DNA from: Halopenitus sp041821145
GTDB taxonomy: Archaea > Halobacteriota > Halobacteria > Halobacteriales > Haloferacaceae
NCBI RefSeq assembly: GCF_041821145.1
Contig: NZ_JBGUBC010000001.1
Coordinates: 1-64,000, forward strand
Length of the DNA: 64,000 bases
Direction of reading: 5' to 3'
Shown here: positions 51,327 to 60,057 of the stretch, piece by piece
Position numbering within the stretch: the first letter of the stretch is position 1
How the letters are laid out: each line of letters opens with the position of its first letter
Notes under the pieces: model-generated
Told to the model about the DNA's origin: nothing
The model's input: only the letters and a program-made list of their open reading frames with translations
The model's database searches: none
Program-made: the position numbers and the translations under genes

Positions 51327-53795
51327 TCACCGGCTCACGATCCCAGAGAACGGCTGTGCCTCGTCGTACCGGGCCCACAGCAACACCGCGGGAGGTAACG
51401 CGATCACGGCCATCACGAACGAATAGAGCACGCTCAGCGCCATCAGAAGGCCGAAGTCACCGAGGACCGGCGTGATAGCGAGCGCGAGCGCGCCGGTTCC
51501 AAGCGAGGTAGTGAGCATGCTGCCGAGGAGTGCCCCGCCGGTGCCCGATAGCGTGATCACCATCGCCTCGTGGGCGTTCGCCCCGGTGTTGTACTCGTCG
51601 ATGAACCGGTGGGTGGTGTGGACCGAGTAGGCGATCCCCAACCCGATCGAGATGGAGAGGATCGTCGCCGTGAGCGCGTTCAGCGACATGCCCAGATACC
51701 GCATCGTCCCGATGAGGTAGGCGATCGCGATCAGGATCGGGAAGACGTTCACGACGCCCAGCATCGGCTTGTGCTCCAGGACGCCGTAGGCGATCACCAG
51801 AAAGACCCCGGTTAACCCAACCGCCAGGATCAGCCCCTGGATGGCCGAGGTGAAGATGAGGTCGGTGACCGCATCGAAGACCACGATCGAGCCGGTAGCG
51901 GTCGCCGTGTATCGGAAGTCCTCGGCGAATTCCCGGGTGTCCGCGGCGGCGACGTCCTGGGAGGCGTCCGCCTCGATCGCGTACTCGACTTGGGCACTCC
52001 GGCGATCCTCGGTCAGATACCGTTCGGCCTGCGCGCCCGACGAGGAGTCGAACAGTTCGTCGTAGATCCGATCGAGGTTCCGGTCGGGAATGCCGTTTCC
52101 GTCCCGGTCGTTGCGCGCGACGAGCGCGGCGAACTCCGGATCTCGTTCGGCGTGTGACTGGATGACGGTGAGGATGCTCCGCGGTTGGGCCTCGCCGCCG
52201 GGAGCGACGGAGAGGGTGTCGGGGGGATCGTCGTTTGGAGCCGCAAGCGCCTCAAGAGCGTGATCCTCCTCGAAGGAGCCCTCGACGTACAACTTCACCG
52301 ACTGGTCCTGGTTGGTTGCGAACTTATCCTCAAGCAGATTTATCGTCTCCGTGACGGTGTACTCGCCGGGAGCGAACGGCTCTGGCAGACCCGCCAGGTA
52401 GTCGGGTTGTTCTTCGGGCGGCAGGAAATCCTTCGTCTCGAAGGACGTGTCGACGCCGGCTCCGTAAGCAGCTGCGGCGCCGCCGGAAAGCAACAACGCG
52501 AGCACGAACACGAGGGGGGCATACCGGCTCACGACGGCGGGAAACGCCAACGCCCGCCCGAGCGCGGAGTCCTCGGAGGCGATCGGTTTGGAGTTGAATT
52601 CCGGAACGTCAAATCGAGCGCGGAGGTCGTCGACCTCCAGTTTCGCGGCCGGCAAGAACAGTCCGAAGATGAGGAACGTGAAGACGATCCCGATACTTGA
52701 GGCGATCCCGATGTTCCGGATCGGCGTGAGATCGGAGATCACGTTCGCACCGAAGCCGAAGACGGTCGTCACCGTGACGATGACGAAGGCGATCATGAGC
52801 TGGTTGTTCGCCGTCCGCATCGCCTCGGTGGGTTCGAATCCCCGAACCGTCTCCTCACGGTAGCGGTTGATGATGTGGATCCCGAAGTCGACCCCGACCG
52901 CAAGAAGTAACACGGGCACGGAGATCATCTGCTGGCTGAAGGCGATCCCCGAATAACCGAGAAACCCGAACGTCCAGACGATCGTCATCAGAAGTGCCAA
53001 CAGTCCGAGGACGAGGTCGATCGGGTCGCGATAGGCGACGATCAGGAACCCGAGCAGTAACAGAACGACGACGGGCATCACGATCGTCAACGAGTCGACG
53101 ATGACGTTGCCCATCTCCGCGTTCGTGATCCCGGAGCCGAACGCCCGGATGTCGCCGGGTTCGTCGTCCGCGATCACCTGGATGTCCGTCTGGACGTCGG
53201 TTAGGTCCGCCGAGGAGAACCCGTTTGGAACGTCGTGAGAGATCACCGTGACCGACGCCGACGCCGAGGCCGTCGTCGGATTGAAGTCCTCCGAGAGGGT
53301 GCCGGTGAATCGGGTCTCGTCCTCCAGTCCGCGAACCGTCCGACGGATCTCGGCCGGCGTGGATCGCTCGATGACGCGCCGCTGTTCGGCCGCGGTCGTC
53401 GCCGAGGGATCGATCGTCCGCGCGACGACCGGTGCGGGACCGTTCGCGGACTCCATCCGGAGGTCATCCCGCTTCTCGACGCGTTCTATCACCCGAAGAT
53501 TGTGAAGGAGTGCCTCCTTGGTGAGGACGTTGTCGCCGGTGTGAATGATCTGAGTCGATTCAGTATCGGGTTCGAAGGGGTCCTTGAACTCGTCGTTTAT
53601 CGCGTCGAGCGCCTCCTGTTCGGGGAGATCCGAGGTGAACGAATCGGTGGCGTCGGTCTCCGTAGAGATGAGCCCGAACCCACCCACGAAGACGGCAGTG
53701 AGAATGAGAAAGACGAGCACGACCGTTCGCGGGCGGGTGACGATCGTCTCGTTGAGACGTCTCGTCGTCGCCTCGACCCACTCGCCGAGCGTCAT
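51327..53795 (-). CDS. RND-superfamily (MMPL/HpnN-type) exporter
   Basis: The 822-residue protein has twelve predicted helices in two halves, each with a large outside loop: first helix PRTVVLVFLILTAVFVGGFG, then a soluble domain with RVIERVEKRDDLRMESANGP, then the helix block IVMPVVVLLLLGFLIVAYRD; the second half repeats with LTGVFLVIAYGVLEHKPMLG and SLNALTATILSISIGLGIAY. Sterol-sensing-type motifs such as GVDFGIHIINRYREE and GIAYSVHTTHRFIDE are clear. It likely exports a lipid or hydrophobic molecule using the proton gradient. It follows the COG1361 gene by 27 nt, which probably supplies an outer periplasm-like part. Confidence 0.9.
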   Translation of the reverse strand: MTLGEWVEATTRRLNETIVTRPRTVVLVFLILTAVFVGGFGLISTETDATDSFTSDLPEQEALDAINDEFKDPFEPDTESTQIIHTGDNVLTKEALLHNLRVIERVEKRDDLRMESANGPAPVVARTIDPSATTAAEQRRVIERSTPAEIRRTVRGLEDETRFTGTLSEDFNPTTASASASVTVISHDVPNGFSSADLTDVQTDIQVIADDEPGDIRAFGSGITNAEMGNVIVDSLTIVMPVVVLLLLGFLIVAYRDPIDLVLGLLALLMTIVWTFGFLGYSGIAFSQQMISVPVLLLAVGVDFGIHIINRYREETVRGFEPTEAMRTANNQLMIAFVIVTVTTVFGFGANVISDLTPIRNIGIASSIGIVFTFLIFGLFLPAAKLEVDDLRARFDVPEFNSKPIASEDSALGRALAFPAVVSRYAPLVFVLALLLSGGAAAAYGAGVDTSFETKDFLPPEEQPDYLAGLPEPFAPGEYTVTETINLLEDKFATNQDQSVKLYVEGSFEEDHALEALAAPNDDPPDTLSVAPGGEAQPRSILTVIQSHAERDPEFAALVARNDRDGNGIPDRNLDRIYDELFDSSSGAQAERYLTEDRRSAQVEYAIEADASQDVAAADTREFAEDFRYTATATGSIVVFDAVTDLIFTSAIQGLILAVGLTGVFLVIAYGVLEHKPMLGVVNVFPILIAIAYLIGTMRYLGMSLNALTATILSISIGLGIAYSVHTTHRFIDEYNTGANAHEAMVITLSGTGGALLGSMLTTSLGTGALALAITPVLGDFGLLMALSVLYSFVMAVIALPPAVLLWARYDEAQPFSGIVSR

Positions 53796-53822
53796 CGACT
53801 ACTGCCTCCGCCCCATCATCGA

Positions 53823-55448
53823 TCACTGCCTCCGGTACCAGACGGCCCCCGCGACCGCCACGATGACGACTACCACGAGGATGAGCGGGAGCGGCAGGCC
53901 ACCCTCCTCGCCCTGGACCACGTCGATCGGAACGCGAACCGTGTCCGACAGTTGACTGTTCCCGTCCTCGTCATCGTACCGGAAGTCGAAGGAGATCGGG
54001 TAGGTCTTCTCCGGCGTCGCCGAGGCAGAGGCAGTCAGCTCGAAGGTCAAAGTGACCGTCTCGCCGGGCTCGATCGACTCGACGTAGCCCGTATCGGCCT
54101 CGCCGGTATCGAGGGGATCGTCGGCGAACAGCCGCGCCTCGACGTCGGTAGCCGTCTCGTCGAGGTTGTTCGTCACCTCGACCGAGAGGGTTCGTGAGCC
54201 GCCCGCCTCGATCGTCGACTCGGCGAGCACGACGTCGAACTGGTTGCGCTCGGGCGCGACGTCTGCCAGCACGTCGAGTTTCTCGTAGACGCGTCGGTCG
54301 TCGTTCGTGTTCCGATAGCTGACGGCGAAGTCGATCGACTTCGCGCCGGCCTCGGCCTCGCCGCTCACCTCGATCGGTAGCCGAAAGGAGGCGGACTCGC
54401 CGGGAGCAAGCGATCCGACCGCGACCGACTGCTCGATCGGGATCACGGTCTGGGCGTCGTCCGCGTATCGAACGACGACGCTATCGGCGGGCTTTGGGCC
54501 CGTGTTCGTGACGGTACCGACGATATCACCGTCCTCGCCGACGCGGAGCGAGGAGGAGACGTCCGTGAAGGCGAACGACTGCTCGTCGACGGTCGAGATA
54601 CCGGCCGTCATGGGCCTTGAAGTCACCGCGATCCCGTCAGTGTCCTCGTAGTTCACCGAGAGATCGATCGTGTAGCTGCGGCGAGTGGCGTCCGGGGCGA
54701 GAACCACACTGTGGTTGACCGTTCGCGTCTCACCGGGCTCCCAGTCACCGACGAACGCGGTCGAACTGGCGGCACCGGACTCGAAGCTCAACGCGCCGCT
54801 TCGCGACTCGGCAGTCACGCTTGCCTCACCGGCGGGTTCGGTGCCGGTATTGCGAAGCGTCATCGAGACGTCGGTCTCGTCGCCGATCTGTGCGGTCGCG
54901 TTCGTGTCGACGACCTCAAAGCGGGCATCCTCGGTAACTTCAACGGTGATCGATCCCTGTCGAGTGCGCGTGAACTCGCCGTAGTCGGTACCGTAGGCGT
55001 CGTAATCCACGAGGCGAGTGAACTGGTATTCGTACTCGATCGGAATGCGGTAGGTGCCGGGCTCCGCGTCGTCGGCGATCGCGATCGGGACGCCGATCTC
55101 GGCCGATCCGGTCGGGAGATTTCCGACCGTGATCTGACCGGTTTGGACGTCGATGGGGACGTTCGAATCGTCCATCTCCATGGTCATCCCGCGGGCGGTC
55201 GTGACCCGCTCCTCGTATTGGGCGGGTCCGCCCTTATCGATCCTGCCGCGATTCGTGATCGCAACCGTCAGCTCGTCGGCGGTGCCGGCCGAGACCTCGC
55301 CCGTTGCGGTGGCAAAGGAGATGTCCGGCTGGCCGATCACCTCCCCGGATTCCTGGGCAGCGGCGGGAACGGAAACGCCGGCGACGCCGGCGACGACGGA
55401 CGCGACGACGAGAAGCGCAACGATGATCGGAAGACGACTCGAATTCAT
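53823..55448 (-). CDS. COG1361-type secreted repeat protein
   Basis: The 541-residue protein has a signal peptide (IIVALLVVASVVAGVAGVSV), four NEW3/CARDB-like beta domains with the recurring TVTNTGPKPADSVVVRY and SVEVTNNLDETATDVEARLF patterns, and a C-terminal helix GGLPLPLILVVVVIVAVAG that anchors it. COG1361 proteins often sit with RND exporters in haloarchaea, and here the order is COG1361 then RND. It probably forms an extracellular partner of the exporter. The start ATG at 55448 gives a good signal peptide. Confidence 0.82.
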   Translation of the reverse strand: MNSSRLPIIVALLVVASVVAGVAGVSVPAAAQESGEVIGQPDISFATATGEVSAGTADELTVAITNRGRIDKGGPAQYEERVTTARGMTMEMDDSNVPIDVQTGQITVGNLPTGSAEIGVPIAIADDAEPGTYRIPIEYEYQFTRLVDYDAYGTDYGEFTRTRQGSITVEVTEDARFEVVDTNATAQIGDETDVSMTLRNTGTEPAGEASVTAESRSGALSFESGAASSTAFVGDWEPGETRTVNHSVVLAPDATRRSYTIDLSVNYEDTDGIAVTSRPMTAGISTVDEQSFAFTDVSSSLRVGEDGDIVGTVTNTGPKPADSVVVRYADDAQTVIPIEQSVAVGSLAPGESASFRLPIEVSGEAEAGAKSIDFAVSYRNTNDDRRVYEKLDVLADVAPERNQFDVVLAESTIEAGGSRTLSVEVTNNLDETATDVEARLFADDPLDTGEADTGYVESIEPGETVTLTFELTASASATPEKTYPISFDFRYDDEDGNSQLSDTVRVPIDVVQGEEGGLPLPLILVVVVIVAVAGAVWYRRQ

Positions 55449-55809
55449 GAACGAACACCGGAAACTGGATCGGGTCTCATCTATGGTGGTAGTGGGTCGG
55501 AGGGGCGGGTTCTGATCGGGGGCATGCGGTCGGATATCGTCGATTCGGGGGCGGACGATCGGGGGACGATATATCGGCGATTGGCTGACTAACTACTTAG
55601 TTACATTCTCCCAGGGAGATACATCAATCCGTTGGTTTGGTCCGGCGGAGACGGAGTTGAGTGATGGTGGTAACGGGAGTCACGATCGAACCGAAAGCCG
55701 TGACCAAACAGGGAGTCGCGATCGTGTCGGGTCCCGTCCCCGAATCCGAATCTAAATCCGGATCCGAATCCGAAACGGGAGGGGACGGGACGGAACCGGT
55801 TCCGCCTCA
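55449..55809. other. Promoter region of the COG1361-RND operon
   Basis: 361 nt. It holds a palindromic CGATATATCG (55567-55576) that may be a TATA box, the perfect palindrome at 55590-55603, and a short ATCCGA-like run around 55741-55776. No gene is convincing. Confidence 0.4.
55590..55603. promoter_or_regulatory. Perfect palindrome upstream of the COG1361-RND operon
   Basis: TAACTA-CT-TAGTTA is a perfect 6-2-6 inverted repeat sitting 14 nt upstream (minus direction) of the TATA-like CGATATATCG. This layout is typical of a dimeric TetR- or HTH-type regulator site. No regulator gene is next to it. Confidence 0.5.
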
Positions 55810-56187
55810 CTACTTGGCCCGATAAAGATATCCCGCCGACAGCACCAGGATGGCCTCCGCGATCTTCGAAGTGATCGAAACGGGATTGACCTGGCCGCCC
55901 ATCGCGAAGAAGGCGACTATGGTCGCGCCGGCGTACACGACGGCGACGAGATACAGTTCTCGGCGCCAGTAGCGCGTGAAAAACAGGACGATCCCGCCGA
56001 GAAAGCCCGCTCCGTTCAGATAAAAGAGGATCCCGGTCGTCCGGCTGAATTCGATCACCTGCGGCGCGAGGAACAGGTGGATCGCTGCCGAGACGAGGGC
56101 CGTGAGAACTGCGAGGTACGCCACGGGCGAGGATGGGGTCCGGAACGTCGAACGGTCGCCGCCGTCGGTAGTCAATCGTGTCGCCAT
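55810..56187 (-). CDS. Small four-helix membrane protein, DUF7475-like
   Basis: The 125-residue protein has four hydrophobic segments: AYLAVLTALVSAAIHLFLAP, GILFYLNGAGFLGGIVLFF, ELYLVAVVYAGATIVAFFAM and a final AEAILVLSAGYLYRAK. I recall similar haloarchaeal proteins of this size, but the family number is uncertain and function unknown. ATG at 56187 gives MATRLTTDGGDRSTFRTPSS; the longer upstream frame is Ser/Pro/Arg-rich and unlikely. It diverges from mutL across 112 nt. Confidence 0.65.
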   Translation of the reverse strand: MATRLTTDGGDRSTFRTPSSPVAYLAVLTALVSAAIHLFLAPQVIEFSRTTGILFYLNGAGFLGGIVLFFTRYWRRELYLVAVVYAGATIVAFFAMGGQVNPVSITSKIAEAILVLSAGYLYRAK

Positions 56188-56299
56188 GGGTGACGATCGG
56201 GTTCCAAATATAAAGAAATATCTCCGAACGTCACTGAAGAACGGGGCGCCTCGATCGCGCCCCACATGTTGAAGTGCGACGATCCCAGAGAGAGTGCGT

Positions 56300-58846
56300 A
56301 TGTACGAGGACGACGGGATCGATGAGGATGGGGTGACGAACGGGATGGACGCCGATCCCGGATCGCCGTCGTCGGGGTCGAGAACGGAAGCCAAAGCGGA
56401 GTCCGGATCGGGATCCGATCCAGCGCCGTCCGCGATCCGACCGCTCGATGAACGGACGGTCCAGCGAATCGCGGCCGGCGAGGTCGTCGAGCGACCGGCC
56501 TCGATCGTCAAGGAACTGGTGGAGAATGCTCTCGATGCGGATGCCTCACGGATCGCCGTGTCGGTCGAGGGGGGCGGAACCGACCGCATCCGCGTTCGTG
56601 ACGACGGGATCGGGATCCCGGCGAGCCAACTCCCCGAGGCAGTTGCCGAACACGCCACCTCCAAGATCGACGACATTGACGACCTCGAAGCGGGCGTCGG
56701 TACGCTCGGCTTCCGCGGGGAGGCGCTGTATACGGTCGGTGCCGTCTCCCGACTGACGCTCCGATCGCGTCCCCGACCGGAGGCACACGGCGACTCGTCC
56801 GGGAGAACCGAGACCGAGGCCGATACCGGTGCCGAGATCACCGTCGAGGGCGGCGAAGTCGGCGAGATTCGTCCGGCAGGGTGTCCGGTCGGCACCACGG
56901 TCGAGGTCGAGGACGTCTTCTATAACACGCCCGCCCGCGAGAAGTTCCTGAAGACGGACGCCACGGAGTTCGATCACGTCAACCGGGTACTCACCCAATA
57001 CGCGCTCGCGAACCCCGACGTGGCGGTCTCACTCGAACACGACGGTCGCGAGACGTTCGCGACCGAGGGAAACGGCGACCTCGAGAGCGCAGTGCTTGCC
57101 GTCTACGGCCGCGACGTTGCGAAGTCGATGCGTCCCGTCGAGTGGCAACCTGCCGACGAACGGATGACGGGCGAGGAGGTCCCACCCGAATCCCTCCCCG
57201 ACGAGACACCGGTCGGACGCGTCCACGGACTCGTCTCCCACCCCGAGACGACGCGCGCGAGCCGGGAGTACCTCTCGACGTTCGTCAACGGCCGGTACGT
57301 GACCGCGGGCGCGCTTCGGAATGCGGTGATCGAGGCCTACGGCGGCCAGCTCGCTTCGGACAGGTACCCCTTCGCGGTTCTGTTCGTCGAGGTGCCGCCG
57401 GAGACCGTGGACGTGAACGTTCATCCCCGCAAACTCGAGGTTCGCTTCGATGCGGAATCGGCCGTCCGAGAGGCGGTCGAGACGGCCGTCGAAACCGCGC
57501 TGCTCGAGCACGGCCTGATCCGATCCACCGCCCCGCGCGGCCGATCGGCCCCCACGGAGACCGCCATCGAGCCGCAGCGTGCAGACACCGAGGTCCGCGG
57601 CGGTGCGGCGACGACCGACGGCCGTGATCGGGAGACGGAACTGGAGCAGAACCGAAACCCGGAATCCGATCGGAATCAGGGATCAAACTCGGAGCACGAT
57701 CGAACCCTCGATCCCGAATCCGTTTCCAACCAAGAGGACCGAACCGGCGACGCGAGCGAGATCGATCCGAACGACGAGGATGCCTGGTCCGTCGAAGGAC
57801 TCACCGATCCGGGGACGTCGCTCGGATCGGAGGACGAAGTGGGAACGGACGATCCATCCGGGGAAACCGGCGGATCGGTCGAGACGAGCACATCGGAGGG
57901 TGCAACAGGCGGAGTCGATCCCACCGGAACCGACCGGAACACGCAGGAGGGAAGCGAGAGAAAACATGCCCATACCGACACGTCGGACCGAAAGACCGCG
58001 AACGCGTCACCCTCGCCGAGAACGTGGCAACGGGACGAGGTAACCGACTCCGGATCATCCGAGAACGTTGCGACGACCTCGGAGCAGGAGATGAGCGATG
58101 GGCTCACCGATCGGGAGTCACAGGGAGGGACGACAACCGAGACGGAACGTGTACCGTCGATCGCGACTCCGAACGAGCAGGGAACGCTCGACGGGGAGAC
58201 GACGACCGCGGAGATCGAGCGGGACTTCGAATCGCTGCCGCGACTGCGGGTCCTCGGGCAACTCCACGAGACGTACGTCGTCGCCGAGGCGTCCGAGGGA
58301 CTCGTGTTGATCGATCAACACGCCGCCGACGAGCGCGTCAACTACGAGCGGCTCCGGGAGGTCTTCGCCGACGGAATGGACGCCCAGGCGCTCGCCGAGC
58401 CGGTGACGGTCGAGTTGACCGCGCGGGAGGCCGCGCTCTTCGCGGAGTTCAACGAGGAGCTTCGAGGGATCGGATTTCGGACGGAGCGGGCCAGCGACCG
58501 GGAGGTCGTCGTCTCCGCGGTCCCGGCCGTCTTCGATGCGACGCTCGATCCGGGGTTGCTCCGGGACGTGCTGGGGTCACTCGTCGAGGAGGGAACCGAC
58601 GATGCGGAGCCGGTCGAGGACGTTGTCGACGGGCTAGTGGCGGATCTCGCCTGCTACCCGTCGGTGACTGGGAACACGTCCCTCCGGGAGGGTTCGGTGC
58701 TCGAACTGCTCGCCGCGCTCGACGAGTGTGAGAATCCCTACGCGTGCCCGCACGGACGGCCGGTGATCATCGAATTCGACCGCGAGGAGATCGAAGACCG
58801 CTTCGAGCGGGATTATCCCGGCCACGTCGGACGACGCACGGAGTGA
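56300..58846 (+). CDS. mutL: DNA mismatch repair protein MutL
   Basis: The 848-residue protein has an N-terminal ATPase with RIAAGEVVERPASIVKELVE, LVENALDADASRIAVSVEGG and TLGFRGEALYTVGAVSRLTL, a transducer region with TFVNGRYVTAGALRNAVIEA, and a C-terminal dimerisation domain with the endonuclease motif VLIDQHAADERVNYERLREV (DQHA at about residue 672) and CPHGRPVIIEFDREEIEDRF. Between about 410 and 640 lies a long Asp/Glu/Thr/Ser-rich linker, much longer than usual. ATG at 56300 is used; a GTG two codons upstream is possible. mutS is not adjacent. Confidence 0.93.
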   Translation: MYEDDGIDEDGVTNGMDADPGSPSSGSRTEAKAESGSGSDPAPSAIRPLDERTVQRIAAGEVVERPASIVKELVENALDADASRIAVSVEGGGTDRIRVRDDGIGIPASQLPEAVAEHATSKIDDIDDLEAGVGTLGFRGEALYTVGAVSRLTLRSRPRPEAHGDSSGRTETEADTGAEITVEGGEVGEIRPAGCPVGTTVEVEDVFYNTPAREKFLKTDATEFDHVNRVLTQYALANPDVAVSLEHDGRETFATEGNGDLESAVLAVYGRDVAKSMRPVEWQPADERMTGEEVPPESLPDETPVGRVHGLVSHPETTRASREYLSTFVNGRYVTAGALRNAVIEAYGGQLASDRYPFAVLFVEVPPETVDVNVHPRKLEVRFDAESAVREAVETAVETALLEHGLIRSTAPRGRSAPTETAIEPQRADTEVRGGAATTDGRDRETELEQNRNPESDRNQGSNSEHDRTLDPESVSNQEDRTGDASEIDPNDEDAWSVEGLTDPGTSLGSEDEVGTDDPSGETGGSVETSTSEGATGGVDPTGTDRNTQEGSERKHAHTDTSDRKTANASPSPRTWQRDEVTDSGSSENVATTSEQEMSDGLTDRESQGGTTTETERVPSIATPNEQGTLDGETTTAEIERDFESLPRLRVLGQLHETYVVAEASEGLVLIDQHAADERVNYERLREVFADGMDAQALAEPVTVELTAREAALFAEFNEELRGIGFRTERASDREVVVSAVPAVFDATLDPGLLRDVLGSLVEEGTDDAEPVEDVVDGLVADLACYPSVTGNTSLREGSVLELLAALDECENPYACPHGRPVIIEFDREEIEDRFERDYPGHVGRRTE

Positions 58847-58912
58847 ATCAGAGCGGAACACCGAACGTCCGGCACGTTGACCGAACGACGAGCGGTGACT
58901 GATCGAGAGTTA

Positions 58913-58985
58913 ATCGACGATCGATGGCTGGCGGCCGATCGACGATCGATCAATCGACGGCTGGCGGACCAGGCGTACTATATAC
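58913..58985 (+). promoter_or_regulatory. kdgK promoter with repeats upstream of TATA
   Basis: ATCGACGATCGAT occurs at 58913-58925 and 58938-58950, and GGCTGGCGG at 58926-58934 and 58959-58967. They end about 10 nt before TACTATATAC (58977-58985), which sits about 35 nt upstream of the GTG start. A regulator site ahead of the TATA box is plausible. Confidence 0.45.
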
Positions 58986-59019
58986 TGGGGGTGCAAGTTG
59001 CGGATATGGAGTGGGACGC

Positions 59020-59976
59020 GTGACCGATCTCGTGACCTTCGGCGAAACGATGTTGCGGCTCTCGCCGCCGCGAGGCGAGCGGCTGGAGACGACTCGGGAA
59101 CTCGAGGTTCAAACCGGCGGTACCGAAAGCAACGTCGCCGCCGCCGCAGCCAGACTGGGCATCGACTCGGTGTGGCTCTCGAAGCTGCCGGACTCCCCGC
59201 TTGGGAGGCGTATCGTCTCCGAGCTGCGGAGCCACGGCGTGCGAACAGGGATCTCCTGGGCGGATCCCGAGGAGACGCGAACCGGGACCTATTACACCGA
59301 ACACGGCGGCGACCCCCGCGGAACGAACGTCGTCTACGACCGTGCCGACTCCGCATTCACGACGGTACGGACGTCGGAACTTCCGGAGGGGATCTTCGAG
59401 GGGACGGGCCGGTTCCACACGACCGGCATCACGCCCGGACTTTCACAGACGGCCAAGCAGACGACGATCGATCTCCTCGAAGCCGCCGGCGAGGCCGGCG
59501 TCACGCGGTCATTCGATCTGAACTATCGAGGCAAACTCTGGTCGCCGGCGGAGGCGAGACGGACCTACGAATCGCTTTTCGAGTACGTCGATACCCTGTT
59601 CGTCCCTCGCCGGGACGCCCGGGACATCCTCGAGTACGAGGGCGACGCCGTCGAGATCGCCCACGGTCTGTTGACCGAACACGACCTCGATACCGTCGTT
59701 CTCACCCGGGGCGAGAAGGGTGCAGTCGCGGTCGGCGACGGAGAGGTGCACGAACAGGGAACCTACCAATCCGACACCTACGATGCGATCGGGACCGGCG
59801 ACGCGTTCGTCGGCGGGTTCCTTTCGCGACGGATCGACGGCGGCGACGTTCCCGACGCGCTACAGTGGGGGGCGGCTACGGCCTCGCTCAAGCGGACGAT
59901 CGGCGGCGACATCGCCGTGATCACCCGCGATGAGGTCGAGTCCGTACTCGCCGGCGAGTCGGGGATCGATCGCTAG
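59020..59976 (+). CDS. kdgK: 2-keto-3-deoxygluconate kinase, PfkB family
   Basis: The 318-residue kinase has TDLVTFGETMLRLSPPRGER, GGTESNVAAAAARLGIDSVW, RSFDLNYRGKLWSPAEARRT, LFVPRRDARDILEYEGDAV, TVVLTRGEKGAVAVGDGEV and the PfkB signature TYDAIGTGDAFVGGFLSRRI with the catalytic Asp. It phosphorylates KDG to KDPG in the semi-phosphorylated Entner-Doudoroff pathway of haloarchaea. GTG at 59020 matches the conserved start MTDLVTFGETM of homologues; a GTG three codons upstream is in frame but not conserved. The dehydratase-like gene far upstream (9.8 kb) could supply a related substrate. Confidence 0.9.
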   Translation: MTDLVTFGETMLRLSPPRGERLETTRELEVQTGGTESNVAAAAARLGIDSVWLSKLPDSPLGRRIVSELRSHGVRTGISWADPEETRTGTYYTEHGGDPRGTNVVYDRADSAFTTVRTSELPEGIFEGTGRFHTTGITPGLSQTAKQTTIDLLEAAGEAGVTRSFDLNYRGKLWSPAEARRTYESLFEYVDTLFVPRRDARDILEYEGDAVEIAHGLLTEHDLDTVVLTRGEKGAVAVGDGEVHEQGTYQSDTYDAIGTGDAFVGGFLSRRIDGGDVPDALQWGAATASLKRTIGGDIAVITRDEVESVLAGESGIDR

Positions 59977-60035
59977 CGATCCGCGGACCACCCACGGGCG
60001 TGTATCGCTCCCGTCGAAGTGGACAACGCTTACTA

Positions 60036-60049
60036 TCGCGCAAGCGCGA
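60036..60049 (+). promoter_or_regulatory. Palindrome before the LPD-like gene
   Basis: TCGCGC-AA-GCGCGA is a perfect 6-2-6 palindrome lying between a TATA-like CGCTTACTATC (60027-60037) and the ATG at 60058. It may be an operator, or a chance GC-rich repeat. Confidence 0.35.
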
Positions 60050-60057
60050 GATGAACC

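Noticed and set aside
52829..52862. GGTTCGAATCC, which resembles a tRNA T-loop
   Set aside because: It lies inside the RND exporter gene and no acceptor, D or anticodon stems fit around it.
55601..55810. Minus-strand 69-codon frame rich in Phe/Gly/Arg
   Set aside because: It is produced by a short ATCCGA-like simple repeat and lacks any conserved feature.
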